Shown here one piece after another: positions 35,486-44,546 of a stretch of 64,000 bases of DNA. The translations under genes were made by a program, and so were the position numbers. Position 1 is the stretch's first letter, and every line of letters begins with the position of its first letter. The stretch lies in NCBI GenBank assembly GCA_015296085.1, contig DVDT01000005.1, forward strand, positions 62,001 to 126,000. Direction: 5' to 3'. Origin of the DNA: Trichormus sp. M33_DOE_039 (GTDB lineage Bacteria; Cyanobacteriota; Cyanobacteriia; Cyanobacteriales; Nostocaceae). The notes below the pieces were generated by a model, which did no database searches, was not told where the DNA came from, and worked only from the letters and a program-made list of their open reading frames with translations.

Positions 35486-35791
35486 ATGTCTAAACAACAA
35501 GTTGTGGAATTTTTCCAAGCAGCTGCCAAGGATGAAGTATTAACAGAAAAAGTCAAGTTTGCGACTAGCCCATCAACAATGATAGCGATCGCTGTCGAGT
35601 ACGGCTATGAGTTCACTGAAGACGAACTGCTGCAATTTGAACTAGAACGTCGGCAAACTCAGGGTGGGATCGAAGAATTATCTGATCGGCAGATGGAAGC
35701 AGTTGCAGGTGGCGGACTAATAGTATTTGGTCTGTGCTTGGACACACACCGTACCCATATAGGTACAAAAGACCCAGGTCGGTGTTGCTAA
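35486..35791 (+). CDS. lanthipeptide precursor with Nif11-type leader
   Basis: This is a 101-residue peptide. Residues 1-70 are a Nif11-like leader (VVEFFQAAAKDEVLTEKVKF, then ELLQFELERRQ and ELSDRQMEAVAGGG) ending in a Gly-Gly cleavage site at 75-76. The core (77-101) is GLIVFGLCLDTHRTHIGTKD followed by PGRCC. It has three Thr, three Cys and no Ser, so up to three methyllanthionine rings could form. The LanM and C39 exporter genes follow directly. The ribosome site is GTAGGAGA. The final peptide's activity is unknown. Confidence 0.9.
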   Translation: MSKQQVVEFFQAAAKDEVLTEKVKFATSPSTMIAIAVEYGYEFTEDELLQFELERRQTQGGIEELSDRQMEAVAGGGLIVFGLCLDTHRTHIGTKDPGRCC

Positions 35792-35888
35792 CAGAACTGA
35801 GCTTGAGGTAGGTCTTCCAGGGCTTCAATATTTGCAATATCGAAATGATATATAGCCCTAATTACCTGCTACTAAGCATCAAGTTAAG

Positions 35889-35938
35889 GCCAGCCTGCAT
35901 AGTATTTTCACTAGTGATACTTGCTGGCTGGTTTTTCT
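35889..35938 (+). terminator. Rho-independent-type terminator between precursor and LanM genes
   Basis: CCAGCC(T)GCA(T)AGTAT (35890-35905) pairs with the downstream GATACTTGCTGGCTGG (35916-35931) and is followed by TTTTTCTTC. The stem has a GC core and a U-rich tail. A partial terminator here would keep the precursor mRNA abundant and the synthetase mRNA low. Confidence 0.75.
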
Positions 35939-36007
35939 TCATCCTAAAAATTCCGAATTATATAAACAAATTCTTCTAAACTCTTTCTCTGCATTTAGGT
36001 TAATAAA

Positions 36008-39000
36008 ATGACAGTAAATCAGTCTGAGCTAAACAAAATTATTACCCAAGCTAGTTCTCTATCCGAATGTCTTAGTAATCGATTGTACAAGTTTGACACA
36101 GATGAAAAACATGAACAAAAAGCTAATCTATACCTAAATCGCTGGTGTCAAGTCGTTGCCCAAGGAAACTGGGACAAGTTTCACAAACGTCTGCATTGGG
36201 ATGGATTGGATATCAATATAGTACGTTCAGTTCTAGAAACTACCCATATTGTAGATAGTTCATCTCTACCTGTATGGGCGCAAACATTAACAGAAATTAT
36301 TCAAATTGCCTCAGAATTTACTGTTGAAGATCAATCTAATATTCCTATTGATCCGCACGAGCCACTACTATTTGAAGATATTCTGTTACCTGCTATCGCT
36401 GTAGGGCGGCAAAAATTATTAACTTGTCTGGGATCTGCGGTATTGTCTTCAGATTATTTACCTTTAGAACTGCTTGACAAAAAAGCTTACCTCAGTCTGG
36501 AACGCAACTTGCTTCAACAGCTAGTGAATCTTTGTGAGAAAACCCTAGTATTGGAATTTTCTCGTTTTCGTCCCTTTGGACATAGCTTTGTCAACTTACT
36601 CGAAAAACAGACAAATGGTTCTCCTAGCAAGACTCATTACAATGCTTTTGTGCAGAATCTTCTGCAAGATGGACTGATGACTTTTTTCCAGAAATATCCA
36701 GTGCTGGGCAAATTAGTGGCAACTGCGATTGATTTCTGGGTGGAAGCGACAGTGGAATTTTTGCAACGTTTACAGGCAGATTTATCTGAAATTCAGCAAT
36801 TATTTCCATGTGAGCCGATTACCCAATTAGGAAAAGTCAGAGAAATCAAACCTGCTTTATCTGATCCTCATCATCGAGGACGAACTGCGATCGCTATCAC
36901 CTTTGAGTCTGGGTTAAAACTCATCTATAAACCCAAAGATTTAGGTTTAGAAGTTGCCTATAACCAGTTTTTAGAATGGTGCAATCAGCGAGAGATGCCT
37001 TTATCTTTGAAAGTCCTCAATGTACTCAATCGTCAGGGTTATGGCTGGGTTGAATATGTAGAACACTTACCTTGTGCAGATGAAGCAGCAGCACAACGCT
37101 TTTATCAACGTGCGGGGATGCTACTGTGCCTGCTGTACGTCCTACAGGGGACTGATTGCCATAACGAAAATCTTATTGCTAGTGGCGAACATCTGATGCT
37201 GGTAGATATGGAAACTCTATTGCATCATGAAGCCAGAGTCATGGAAGTCTCCCCAGAAGCCCAGGAAGCACAAGCTGCAACTATGCAACAACATTGGGAT
37301 TTAGTTCTCCGTACAGGACTGTTACCTCGTTGGGACTTTAGTCCAGACAACCGTATTGCCTATGATATTAGTGGTTTAGGGAATATCGATCCTCAGCAAA
37401 CACCTAGGCGTGTGTCCTATTGGAAGTTTATAAACACAGATGAGATGCACCTGGGGTATAAGACAGCCACGATGCCAATCCAGAAAAATGTCCCAATTTT
37501 AGATGGAGTGGCGTTGTCTCCTAATGACTACCTTGAGGATTTGGTTGCAGGATTTCAGCAGATGTATCTCTTTCTCAGAGAGCAACGTCAAGCATTGCTG
37601 GCAACTGATAGCCCCTTAACAAAGCTACAAGGGCAGCGAATAAGGTTTGTTTTTCGTGCCACTCAAGTATATGGAATACTTTTACAAAAGACTCTTGCTC
37701 CAGAATTCCTTCAAAGTGGAATTGACCGGAGTATTGAACTGGATATCCTGAGTCGAGCGTTTCTCATAGCTCAGGATAAGCCGAATGCTTGGTCAATTTT
37801 GCATTCAGAACTGAGGGCAATGGAACAGTTAGATGTTCCTTATTTTGCAGCTAGTTCTGACAGCGATGCCTTAACTATTGGACTAACGCAACCCATCGAA
37901 AAATACTTTCAAGCACCCAGCTACGATCAAGTTGTCTCTCGGTTGCAAAGACTGGATCAGGTAGATTTAGCCCAGCAAGTAGCCGTTATTCAGGGGGCTT
38001 TTTATGCCAGAGTCGCACAGACACCTAGAAGCGAAACAGCAAATACAGTCAAAGAGGTGCAGATTTCACAAATTAATGCTTTAACATCTGAAAAATTGCT
38101 CCAACACTCAGAAGCGATCGCTCAAGAAATTCAAGCACGAGCAATTACCGGAACAGATGGTAGCATTCACTGGATTGGTTTAGCCTATCTCTCTGATGCC
38201 GACCGCTTTCAGCTGCAACCCTTAGATGCCAGTCTCTTCAATGGCAATTGTGGTATTGCGATATTTTTGTCAGCTTTGGATTATGTCAGGGGTAATACTC
38301 AGTTCCGCAATTTAATCTTGGGTGCTTTACAGCCTGTCAGGAAATTATTGCAGATATCTGATGCACAGTTAGCGCAAAGATTTACTAGCTCTATTGGCAT
38401 TGGTGGAGCTATGGGACTAGGTTCAATTATCTATTCTTTAGTGAAAATTAGTCAATTTCTCAAAGAACCATCGTTATTAGAAGATGCTCAACGAGCAGCG
38501 CAGGCGATCGCACCCGAACTCATTGCTGCCGATACAAAGTTTGATCTCCTCGCTGGATCTGCGGGAGCGATTCTCGGATTGTTGACACTTTATCGCCAAA
38601 CAGCAGATTTGGCAGTATTAGAAAAAGCAATAGCCTGCGGTCAACATTTGCTAGAGCATCAGATCAGTGTTGGGGGTTCACCCAAAGCCTGGATAAATTT
38701 TGCAGATCGGCCGTTAACGGGTTTCTCTCACGGCGCGGCTGGCATTTCCTACGCCTTATTACAACTGTATGCAGTCACAGATGACTGGGCTTATTTCCAG
38801 GCAGCTCAAGAGGGAATTCTTTATGAAAGCAGTGTATTCTCGAAAAAAGCTGCCAATTGGCCAGATTTTCGCAATGCAGAACCTGTATTTATGGCTACTT
38901 GGTGTCACGGTGCGCCGGGAATTGGTTTGGCAAGATTGGGTGGTTTGTCTATTTTAGAAACAGAAGAGATTCATCAGGATATAGACATAGCGTTGCAGAC

Positions 39001-39298
39001 AACCCAGAAATATGGTTTGCAGAATGTTGACCATCTTTGTTGCGGTAATTTTGGTCGCATGGAAGTTTTGCTGGTGGCTGCAAAAAAACTAGGGCAGGAA
39101 AGTTTACGAACCGTTGCTCAACAACAAGCTGCTTGGGTAGTTGCAAGAGCCGAACAAATGAGTGCCTATCAACTATTTCCTAATTTGCCTAGCCACGTTT
39201 TTAGTCCAAGTTTCTTTCAAGGCAACTCTGGAATTGGCTACGAATTGCTGCGATTAGCTTACCCGGATGTACTGCCCTCAGTGCTGCTTTGGGAGTAA
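36008..39298 (+). CDS. lanM: class II lanthipeptide synthetase LanM (ProcM-like CCG type)
   Basis: The 1096-residue enzyme dehydrates Thr of the core peptide and cyclises it onto Cys. The N-terminal dehydratase/kinase-like domain (about 1-650) shows LKLIYKPKDLGLEVAYNQFL, GTDCHNENLIASGEHLMLVD and ETLLHHE. The C-terminal LanC-like cyclase (about 740-1096) has NGNCGIAIFL, GFSHGAAGISYALL, the zinc site ATWCHGAPGIG (Cys966) and DHLCCGNFGR (Cys1011-Cys1012). The last motif is CCG, not the CHG of most LanM/NisC proteins, as in ProcM, which uses three Cys ligands and tolerates many substrates. The ATG follows after the terminator. Confidence 0.93.
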   Translation: MTVNQSELNKIITQASSLSECLSNRLYKFDTDEKHEQKANLYLNRWCQVVAQGNWDKFHKRLHWDGLDINIVRSVLETTHIVDSSSLPVWAQTLTEIIQIASEFTVEDQSNIPIDPHEPLLFEDILLPAIAVGRQKLLTCLGSAVLSSDYLPLELLDKKAYLSLERNLLQQLVNLCEKTLVLEFSRFRPFGHSFVNLLEKQTNGSPSKTHYNAFVQNLLQDGLMTFFQKYPVLGKLVATAIDFWVEATVEFLQRLQADLSEIQQLFPCEPITQLGKVREIKPALSDPHHRGRTAIAITFESGLKLIYKPKDLGLEVAYNQFLEWCNQREMPLSLKVLNVLNRQGYGWVEYVEHLPCADEAAAQRFYQRAGMLLCLLYVLQGTDCHNENLIASGEHLMLVDMETLLHHEARVMEVSPEAQEAQAATMQQHWDLVLRTGLLPRWDFSPDNRIAYDISGLGNIDPQQTPRRVSYWKFINTDEMHLGYKTATMPIQKNVPILDGVALSPNDYLEDLVAGFQQMYLFLREQRQALLATDSPLTKLQGQRIRFVFRATQVYGILLQKTLAPEFLQSGIDRSIELDILSRAFLIAQDKPNAWSILHSELRAMEQLDVPYFAASSDSDALTIGLTQPIEKYFQAPSYDQVVSRLQRLDQVDLAQQVAVIQGAFYARVAQTPRSETANTVKEVQISQINALTSEKLLQHSEAIAQEIQARAITGTDGSIHWIGLAYLSDADRFQLQPLDASLFNGNCGIAIFLSALDYVRGNTQFRNLILGALQPVRKLLQISDAQLAQRFTSSIGIGGAMGLGSIIYSLVKISQFLKEPSLLEDAQRAAQAIAPELIAADTKFDLLAGSAGAILGLLTLYRQTADLAVLEKAIACGQHLLEHQISVGGSPKAWINFADRPLTGFSHGAAGISYALLQLYAVTDDWAYFQAAQEGILYESSVFSKKAANWPDFRNAEPVFMATWCHGAPGIGLARLGGLSILETEEIHQDIDIALQTTQKYGLQNVDHLCCGNFGRMEVLLVAAKKLGQESLRTVAQQQAAWVVARAEQMSAYQLFPNLPSHVFSPSFFQGNSGIGYELLRLAYPDVLPSVLLWE

Positions 39299-39356
39299 AA
39301 GTCAATTTTAATTATCACCCTGTTTGACCATCTGCATTCGTTTGCAATTCCTTTCT

Positions 39357-41594
39357 ATGAAATCCATAAACTACCAGCTTGTTAAACAACATAGTGAAGA
39401 AGATTGCGGTGCTGCCAGTCTTGCTTCCGTTGCCAAATATCATGGCAAAACTTTCACCATTAACTACATTAGAGAAACTGTAGGCACTGGGCAACAAGGA
39501 ACGACATTACTAGGATTAAAACAAGGAGCAGAAGCTCTGGGTTTCAATGCACGGGCAGTAAAAGTACCTTGGGAAGTTTTCAATCAAAAAACCATTCCCC
39601 TGCCAGCTATCATCCATTGGAAAGGTGATCATTGGGTAGTTTTGTATGGCAAACAGGGCAAGAAATACGTAATTGCTGACCCAGGTGCAGGCATCCTTTA
39701 TCTAGATGAAAAGTCATTTTTAAAAGCATGGACAAACGGGATCATGCTCCTGCTAGAACCAGATCCAGTCCGTTTTTTTACTCAAGCAGATGAACAAGAG
39801 AAAATTGGCGGTTTGAGACGTTTCCTGGGGCGTATTTGGCCTTATCGTGCCATTCTGGGTCAAACCTTATTGCTCAACTTGGTTTTAGGTCTGCTTTCCT
39901 TGGCTTCTCCCTTTTTATTGCAAATTCTCACCGATGACGTACTAGTTCGTGGAGATACTGAACTGCTTACTAGCGTTGCCATTGGCGTTATTGCCATGCA
40001 CGTAGTCAGCAGTAGCCTACGGTTAGCGCAATCAAATCTCGTTGCACATTTTGCCCAACGTCTACAACTAGGATTAATTTTTGAATTCGGACGACAAATT
40101 CTCCGCTTACCTTTAAGTTACTATGAATCCCGGCGCAGTGGCGAAATTGTCAGTCGCCTTGAAGATATTCAACAAATTAACCAGTTAATTTCCCAAGTCG
40201 TTGTGAGTCTGCCTAGCCAAATGTTTATCGCTTTGGTTTCATTAGGCTTGATGCTGTTTTATAGTATCAAACTTACAGTGTTGGCTGGTGCGATCGCTCT
40301 TTTGATGACGCTCTCAACAGTAGTTTTCTTGCCTACCCTACAACAAAAAATTCGCAGTGTTTTGATTTTATCAGCCGAAAATCAAGGGGTTTTGGTGGAA
40401 ACCTTTAAAGGTGCTATGACTTTAAAAACTACTGGTGCTGCTCCGCAATTCTGGGAAGAATTCCAGAGCCGATTTAGTCGTCTGGCTAACTTTACCTTCC
40501 GCACTATTCAAATTGGCATTGTCAACGGCATCTTCTCAAGTTTAGTATCTAGCATCGGCAACATTGCTTTGATCTGGTTTGGCAGCACTTTAGTAATTCG
40601 ACAGGAATTATCTATTGGGATGCTTCTGGCATTTAATAGCATGAATGGTAACTTTACCAGCTTTATTCAAACTACTATTAACTTTGTTGATGAATTTACC
40701 CGTGCCAAAACTGCTACTCAACGCCTCACGGAAGTCATTGACGCTACCCCAGAAACTCTAGATCATCATCAAAAGCCTTGGGTAAAAATTCAGGGCAACG
40801 CAGACATCACTTGTACTCACCTCAATTTCCATCATGCAGGTAGAGTTGACCTGCTGGAAGATTTTTCCCTGACTATTCCTGGTGGGAAAGTAATTGCCCT
40901 AATTGGTAAATCTGGCTGTGGTAAAAGCACTCTGGCTAAATTGATTGCAGGTTTATATCAACTCCCATCTGGGAATATTCGCTTTGGTATTTATAATCTG
41001 GAAGACCTTTCTTTAGACTGCCTGCGCCAACAAGTGGTGCTAGTGCCGCAAGACGCACACTTTTGGAGTCGGTCGATTATGGAAAACTTCCGTTTAGGTT
41101 CGCCTCACATTACCTTCGAGCAGATTGTGCAAGCTTGCCAGATTACTGGGGCTGACGAGTTTATTAGTAATCTCCCTGACAAATATCAAACGGTATTAGG
41201 AGAATTTGGTGCGAATCTCTCAGGTGGACAACGGCAGAGATTAGCGATCGCTAGAGCAATTGTTAATAATCCACCAGTGCTAATTTTAGATGAATCTACC
41301 GGCGCACTCGACCCAGTTAGTGAAGCCCAAGTTTTAAGCCAGTTGCTCACTCATCGCCAAGGTCAAACCACGATTTTAATTAGCCACCGTCCCAAAGTTA
41401 TCCAGCAAGCTGATTGGATTGTCATGCTCTCACAAGGAAAACTGAAAATTCAAGGTTCTCCAGAGTCTCTGTATCATCAAGCTGGTGAGCATTTAGACTT
41501 TCTTGATGGTGTGGATTTATCGAGAGTCGATGGTTTTGGCAAAAATCCCGCCAAATCTCATCTGAATGGAACTTCTCTCACCAGCATTCGCTAA
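39357..41594 (+). CDS. lanT: C39-peptidase ABC transporter (LanT/PCAT type)
   Basis: The bifunctional exporter (745 aa from ATG 39357) removes the leader after Gly-Gly and pumps the mature peptide across the membrane. The C39 peptidase (about 1-140) has the Cys of QHSEEDCGAASLASVAKYHG and the His/Asp of GDHWVVLYG and YVIADPGAG. Six transmembrane segments follow (about 155-450). The ATPase (about 490-725) has GKSGCGKST (Walker A), LSGGQRQRLAIARAI (signature) and VLILDESTGALD (Walker B). An upstream in-frame ATG (39324) adds 11 residues, but the family begins near MKSINYQLV. It acts with the downstream HlyD-like protein. Confidence 0.94.
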   Translation: MKSINYQLVKQHSEEDCGAASLASVAKYHGKTFTINYIRETVGTGQQGTTLLGLKQGAEALGFNARAVKVPWEVFNQKTIPLPAIIHWKGDHWVVLYGKQGKKYVIADPGAGILYLDEKSFLKAWTNGIMLLLEPDPVRFFTQADEQEKIGGLRRFLGRIWPYRAILGQTLLLNLVLGLLSLASPFLLQILTDDVLVRGDTELLTSVAIGVIAMHVVSSSLRLAQSNLVAHFAQRLQLGLIFEFGRQILRLPLSYYESRRSGEIVSRLEDIQQINQLISQVVVSLPSQMFIALVSLGLMLFYSIKLTVLAGAIALLMTLSTVVFLPTLQQKIRSVLILSAENQGVLVETFKGAMTLKTTGAAPQFWEEFQSRFSRLANFTFRTIQIGIVNGIFSSLVSSIGNIALIWFGSTLVIRQELSIGMLLAFNSMNGNFTSFIQTTINFVDEFTRAKTATQRLTEVIDATPETLDHHQKPWVKIQGNADITCTHLNFHHAGRVDLLEDFSLTIPGGKVIALIGKSGCGKSTLAKLIAGLYQLPSGNIRFGIYNLEDLSLDCLRQQVVLVPQDAHFWSRSIMENFRLGSPHITFEQIVQACQITGADEFISNLPDKYQTVLGEFGANLSGGQRQRLAIARAIVNNPPVLILDESTGALDPVSEAQVLSQLLTHRQGQTTILISHRPKVIQQADWIVMLSQGKLKIQGSPESLYHQAGEHLDFLDGVDLSRVDGFGKNPAKSHLNGTSLTSIR

Positions 41595-41614
41595 TCTCTA
41601 CCAAGAAAACTTTT

Positions 41615-43111
41615 ATGCTTAGTCACTTTAATACAGACTCTTTGCCCCCAGTGCAGAACAATGAATTTCTGCCGCCGATTGGTAGTTGGACAAGAATAGG
41701 CAGTTTGTTACTCGTCGCTGGTATTGGGGGAGCGATCGCACTATCTTCGATAATCGAATATAGAGTTACTGTTCAAGGGCAAGCAATTATCCGCCCTACA
41801 GGAGAATTACGGCTCGTACAAGCAGCCACAGCAGGTCAAGTCACAAATGTCTTGGTCAAAGAAAATCAAGCGGTGAAAAAAGGAGATGTGTTAGCTACTA
41901 TTGATGACTCCCGTCTGCAAACTCAAAAAAGCCAATTGCAAAGCAATATCCAGCAAGCACGGCTGCAACTGCTGCAAATCGATGCCCAAATTCAAGCTTT
42001 AAATCGGCAAATTCAAGCGGAAACCGATCGCAAAAACCGTGTGGTGACTTCGGCTCAATCTGCATTCAGTCGCGCCCAACGCCATTATCAAGATCAGCGA
42101 ATTACTGCCCAAACGGAAGTAGAAGCAGCCCAGGCGAACTTAAAAAGAACGCAAAATGAATTGTCTCAAGCACAGGTGGAACTGCGTTCAGCCCGTGCGA
42201 ACCTCAAGTCAACAGAGGCGGCGTTGAGTGCAGCTCAAGCCAAACGCGATCGCTATCAACAGGTAGTTCAAGCAGGTGCTTTGTCTCTGAATCAATTAGA
42301 GGAAGTACAATTAGATGTTGCCCAACAAAAACAAGCAGTTGAGATGCGACGAGCTGCGGTAGAGTCCCAACAGCAAATTATTGCCCAACGACAACAAACT
42401 GTAGCCGCAGAGCAAGCAAAACTGCGCCGCGCTCATGCTGTTCTCAATCCGATTGATGCCGAAGTAGCGATCGCTAAAGAGACTATCGCCCAAGAAATTG
42501 CTAGTGGTCAAGCCACCCTCGCCACCCTTAAGCGCGAATGGGAAGCTCTGTTCCAGCAGCGATTACAAATTAAAAATCAGCTCCAGCGTGACACTAGCGA
42601 ACTACAACAAATCGAAAGGGATATCGCACAGACTCAGATAACAGCGATCGAAGACGGGATTATCTCTCAACTCAACCTGCGAAACCCCGGTCAATCGGTG
42701 CGTCAGGGTGAGGAAATTGCTCAAATTGTCCCTAGCCATGCTCCCTTAGTCATCAAAGCCGCAGTTTCCCCTGATGATGTGAGTAAGTTGGCAAAAGGCC
42801 AAGAAGTACAGATGCGAGTTTCTGCCTGTCCCTATCCTGACTACGGTACTCTTAAAGGTTTTGTTAGTCAGATTTCTGAAGATACGATCAAATCTCCAGG
42901 AAATCAGTTTACGTCTACAGTCGCTAATGCTTCCATCCCCGCGAGTTCTGTTTACGAGGTAACGATACTCCCAGAAAGTTTTTTATTGGGGAGAAACAAT
43001 CATCAATGTCATATTCAGCCAGGAATGCAGGGACGAGCTGATATTATTTCTCGCAAAGAAACAGTCCTGAAATTCATGCTGAGGAAAGTGAGGTTAATTA
43101 CTGACTGGTAA
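41615..43111 (+). CDS. HlyD-family membrane fusion protein for peptide export
   Basis: This is a 498-residue adaptor of ABC peptide exporters. It has an N-terminal cytoplasmic tail and one transmembrane helix (about 29-47, LLLVAGIGGAIALSSIIEY). A biotinyl-lipoyl half (VTVQGQAIIRPTGELRLVQA and VLVKENQAVKKGDVLATID) precedes a long Gln/Ala-rich coiled-coil hairpin (about 105-340). The second half carries GIISQLNLRNPGQSVRQGEEI and AVSPDDVSKLAKGQEV. It connects the C39-ABC exporter to an outer-membrane channel, not encoded here (a chromosomal TolC would be used). The start is 20 bp after the transporter stop, in the same operon. Confidence 0.93.
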   Translation: MLSHFNTDSLPPVQNNEFLPPIGSWTRIGSLLLVAGIGGAIALSSIIEYRVTVQGQAIIRPTGELRLVQAATAGQVTNVLVKENQAVKKGDVLATIDDSRLQTQKSQLQSNIQQARLQLLQIDAQIQALNRQIQAETDRKNRVVTSAQSAFSRAQRHYQDQRITAQTEVEAAQANLKRTQNELSQAQVELRSARANLKSTEAALSAAQAKRDRYQQVVQAGALSLNQLEEVQLDVAQQKQAVEMRRAAVESQQQIIAQRQQTVAAEQAKLRRAHAVLNPIDAEVAIAKETIAQEIASGQATLATLKREWEALFQQRLQIKNQLQRDTSELQQIERDIAQTQITAIEDGIISQLNLRNPGQSVRQGEEIAQIVPSHAPLVIKAAVSPDDVSKLAKGQEVQMRVSACPYPDYGTLKGFVSQISEDTIKSPGNQFTSTVANASIPASSVYEVTILPESFLLGRNNHQCHIQPGMQGRADIISRKETVLKFMLRKVRLITDW

Positions 43112-43711
43112 TAAGCACTCTTTATTTTTACTTTTACTTTTGCCTGTTTGTACTAAGTGCATAAGAATTCAAAGCGATCGTAGTAAGGCTCAGATTGAAG
43201 GTTCAATTAGATAACAAAGCTAAGTGCTGAGTAAAATCATGATGGATTATCTTTCAATGGGATCTCATTAACATCCCAGAAAACAAATTTGGCGATTTTT
43301 CTACTTTTGATGATATGGGAATCCGATTTGATGTGGAGAAATAATCTAAGTATATGTAGGGTGCGTTACGGCTTACGCCTAACACACCCAAAGCTTTAGG
43401 CTAGGTGCCATACTCTCGCTGCTAACACACCCTAAACATCTACGTATTTATTCAAAAATCAATTAGGAATCCTATATTCAATTCAACTATGACTGTTAGT
43501 TAACCTGATAATTAATAGTTACTTTCCTATCCTCTTTCTCTGTGACGATAGCAGTGTATCGTCTGAGATAATTTCTATAGTTTTATCAAGTTTTTTATCT
43601 AAAAATCAGCCAAACATAGTAGAAATACATAAGTGTGTGGTTTAATTTAAACTATAGCACTAAACAATACCCGATTAATAGAGTGAGCAATATAATTCAG
43701 GAGGTTTTGAG
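43112..43711. other. 600-bp intergenic region with REP-like repeat
   Basis: No gene is seen. 43356-43443 holds a REP-like inverted repeat: GTAGGGTGCGTTACGG, then CCTAACACACCC, and later AACACACCCTAAACATCTAC. The rest is AT-rich and likely carries the promoter of the next gene, which has a strong CAGGAGG ribosome site. Confidence 0.55.
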
Positions 43712-44509
43712 ATGAATTTTATTGACATAAAGAAAATTCTAGAAGCAACGTTTGTTATCAGTTATATCTTGCTCATGACAAACAACCCGGTAGCAGCACA
43801 AATGAATGGAAGCAACTACTCTAGGGGTAGTAATGTTCCAGATATGAGCTTTGATTTAATTTTTCGGAAAAGTAATGGAACAACTATTCAAGATTCATCA
43901 ATAGGTAATACTTCAGGATTATTTGTGGGGGCTATTCAAAACTTTAGCTATCTTGGTAATCCTGTTCCTAACCCTAGTGGTATTGCGTCCTTGAGTTTCG
44001 ATTTTACTAACGCTAATCTTAGTACAACTTTAATTGACACGACCGTTAGATATACAATAATCGCAAAACAACCATTTGAATTAATTGATTCTATAGCAGG
44101 CTCATCTACTACAATTAATCCGAATCCTGTTTTTACTTTTGGTGTAGATGTTACCAATTTCAGTCCAGAAAACAAACTAAAAGCAGTAAATGATTTACAA
44201 TACATCACCGAAAATAATTTGTTTGCTATTAGTAGTTTGGAATCTCAAAGCTTTTCTATGAAGACCTTTAATGGTATAAAATTAGGTATCGCTACTGGGG
44301 ACTTAGTAATAACAGAAATTAGCAACCCTCCCATTCAGGAATTAAGTTTAAATAATGATTTGTTTGCTCGTACTAGTTTATCTCAGGGGTTAGAAATATC
44401 AGCAAGCTCTAATCAAACTATCCCAGAATCTAATGTAAATATTGGTTTGCTTACCTTGGGTTTATTTGGTACTACCACAATTTTAAAACGTAAGTCATGG
44501 CAAAATTGA
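43712..44509 (+). CDS. exported PEP-CTERM-like protein (265 aa)
   Basis: An N-terminal signal (about 10-30, ATFVISYILLMTNNPVAAQ) is followed by a beta-rich extracytoplasmic body with few charged residues. The C terminus (about 238-265) is a sorting-like tail, IPESNVNIGLLTLGLFGTTT, then ILKRKSWQN. It resembles a PEP-CTERM signal (motif, hydrophobic helix, basic end), but the motif is PES, not PEP. A surface or exopolysaccharide-associated role is the usual family guess. It lies 37 bp upstream of the large haemagglutinin-type gene in the same direction, so co-transcription is likely. Confidence 0.6.
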   Translation: MNFIDIKKILEATFVISYILLMTNNPVAAQMNGSNYSRGSNVPDMSFDLIFRKSNGTTIQDSSIGNTSGLFVGAIQNFSYLGNPVPNPSGIASLSFDFTNANLSTTLIDTTVRYTIIAKQPFELIDSIAGSSTTINPNPVFTFGVDVTNFSPENKLKAVNDLQYITENNLFAISSLESQSFSMKTFNGIKLGIATGDLVITEISNPPIQELSLNNDLFARTSLSQGLEISASSNQTIPESNVNIGLLTLGLFGTTTILKRKSWQN

Positions 44510-44546
44510 TGCCCTAATTATCTGAAAGTAAATACATTATAAGGTT

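Noticed and set aside
39315-39497. 60-codon minus-strand frame at the start of the exporter gene
   Set aside because: It is a shadow of the peptidase-coding sequence, without family pattern or ribosome site.
43356-43369. GTA-N8-TAC, matching the NtcA box
   Set aside because: It lies within a REP-like repeat, 340 bp from the next gene, and arises from the repeat sequence.
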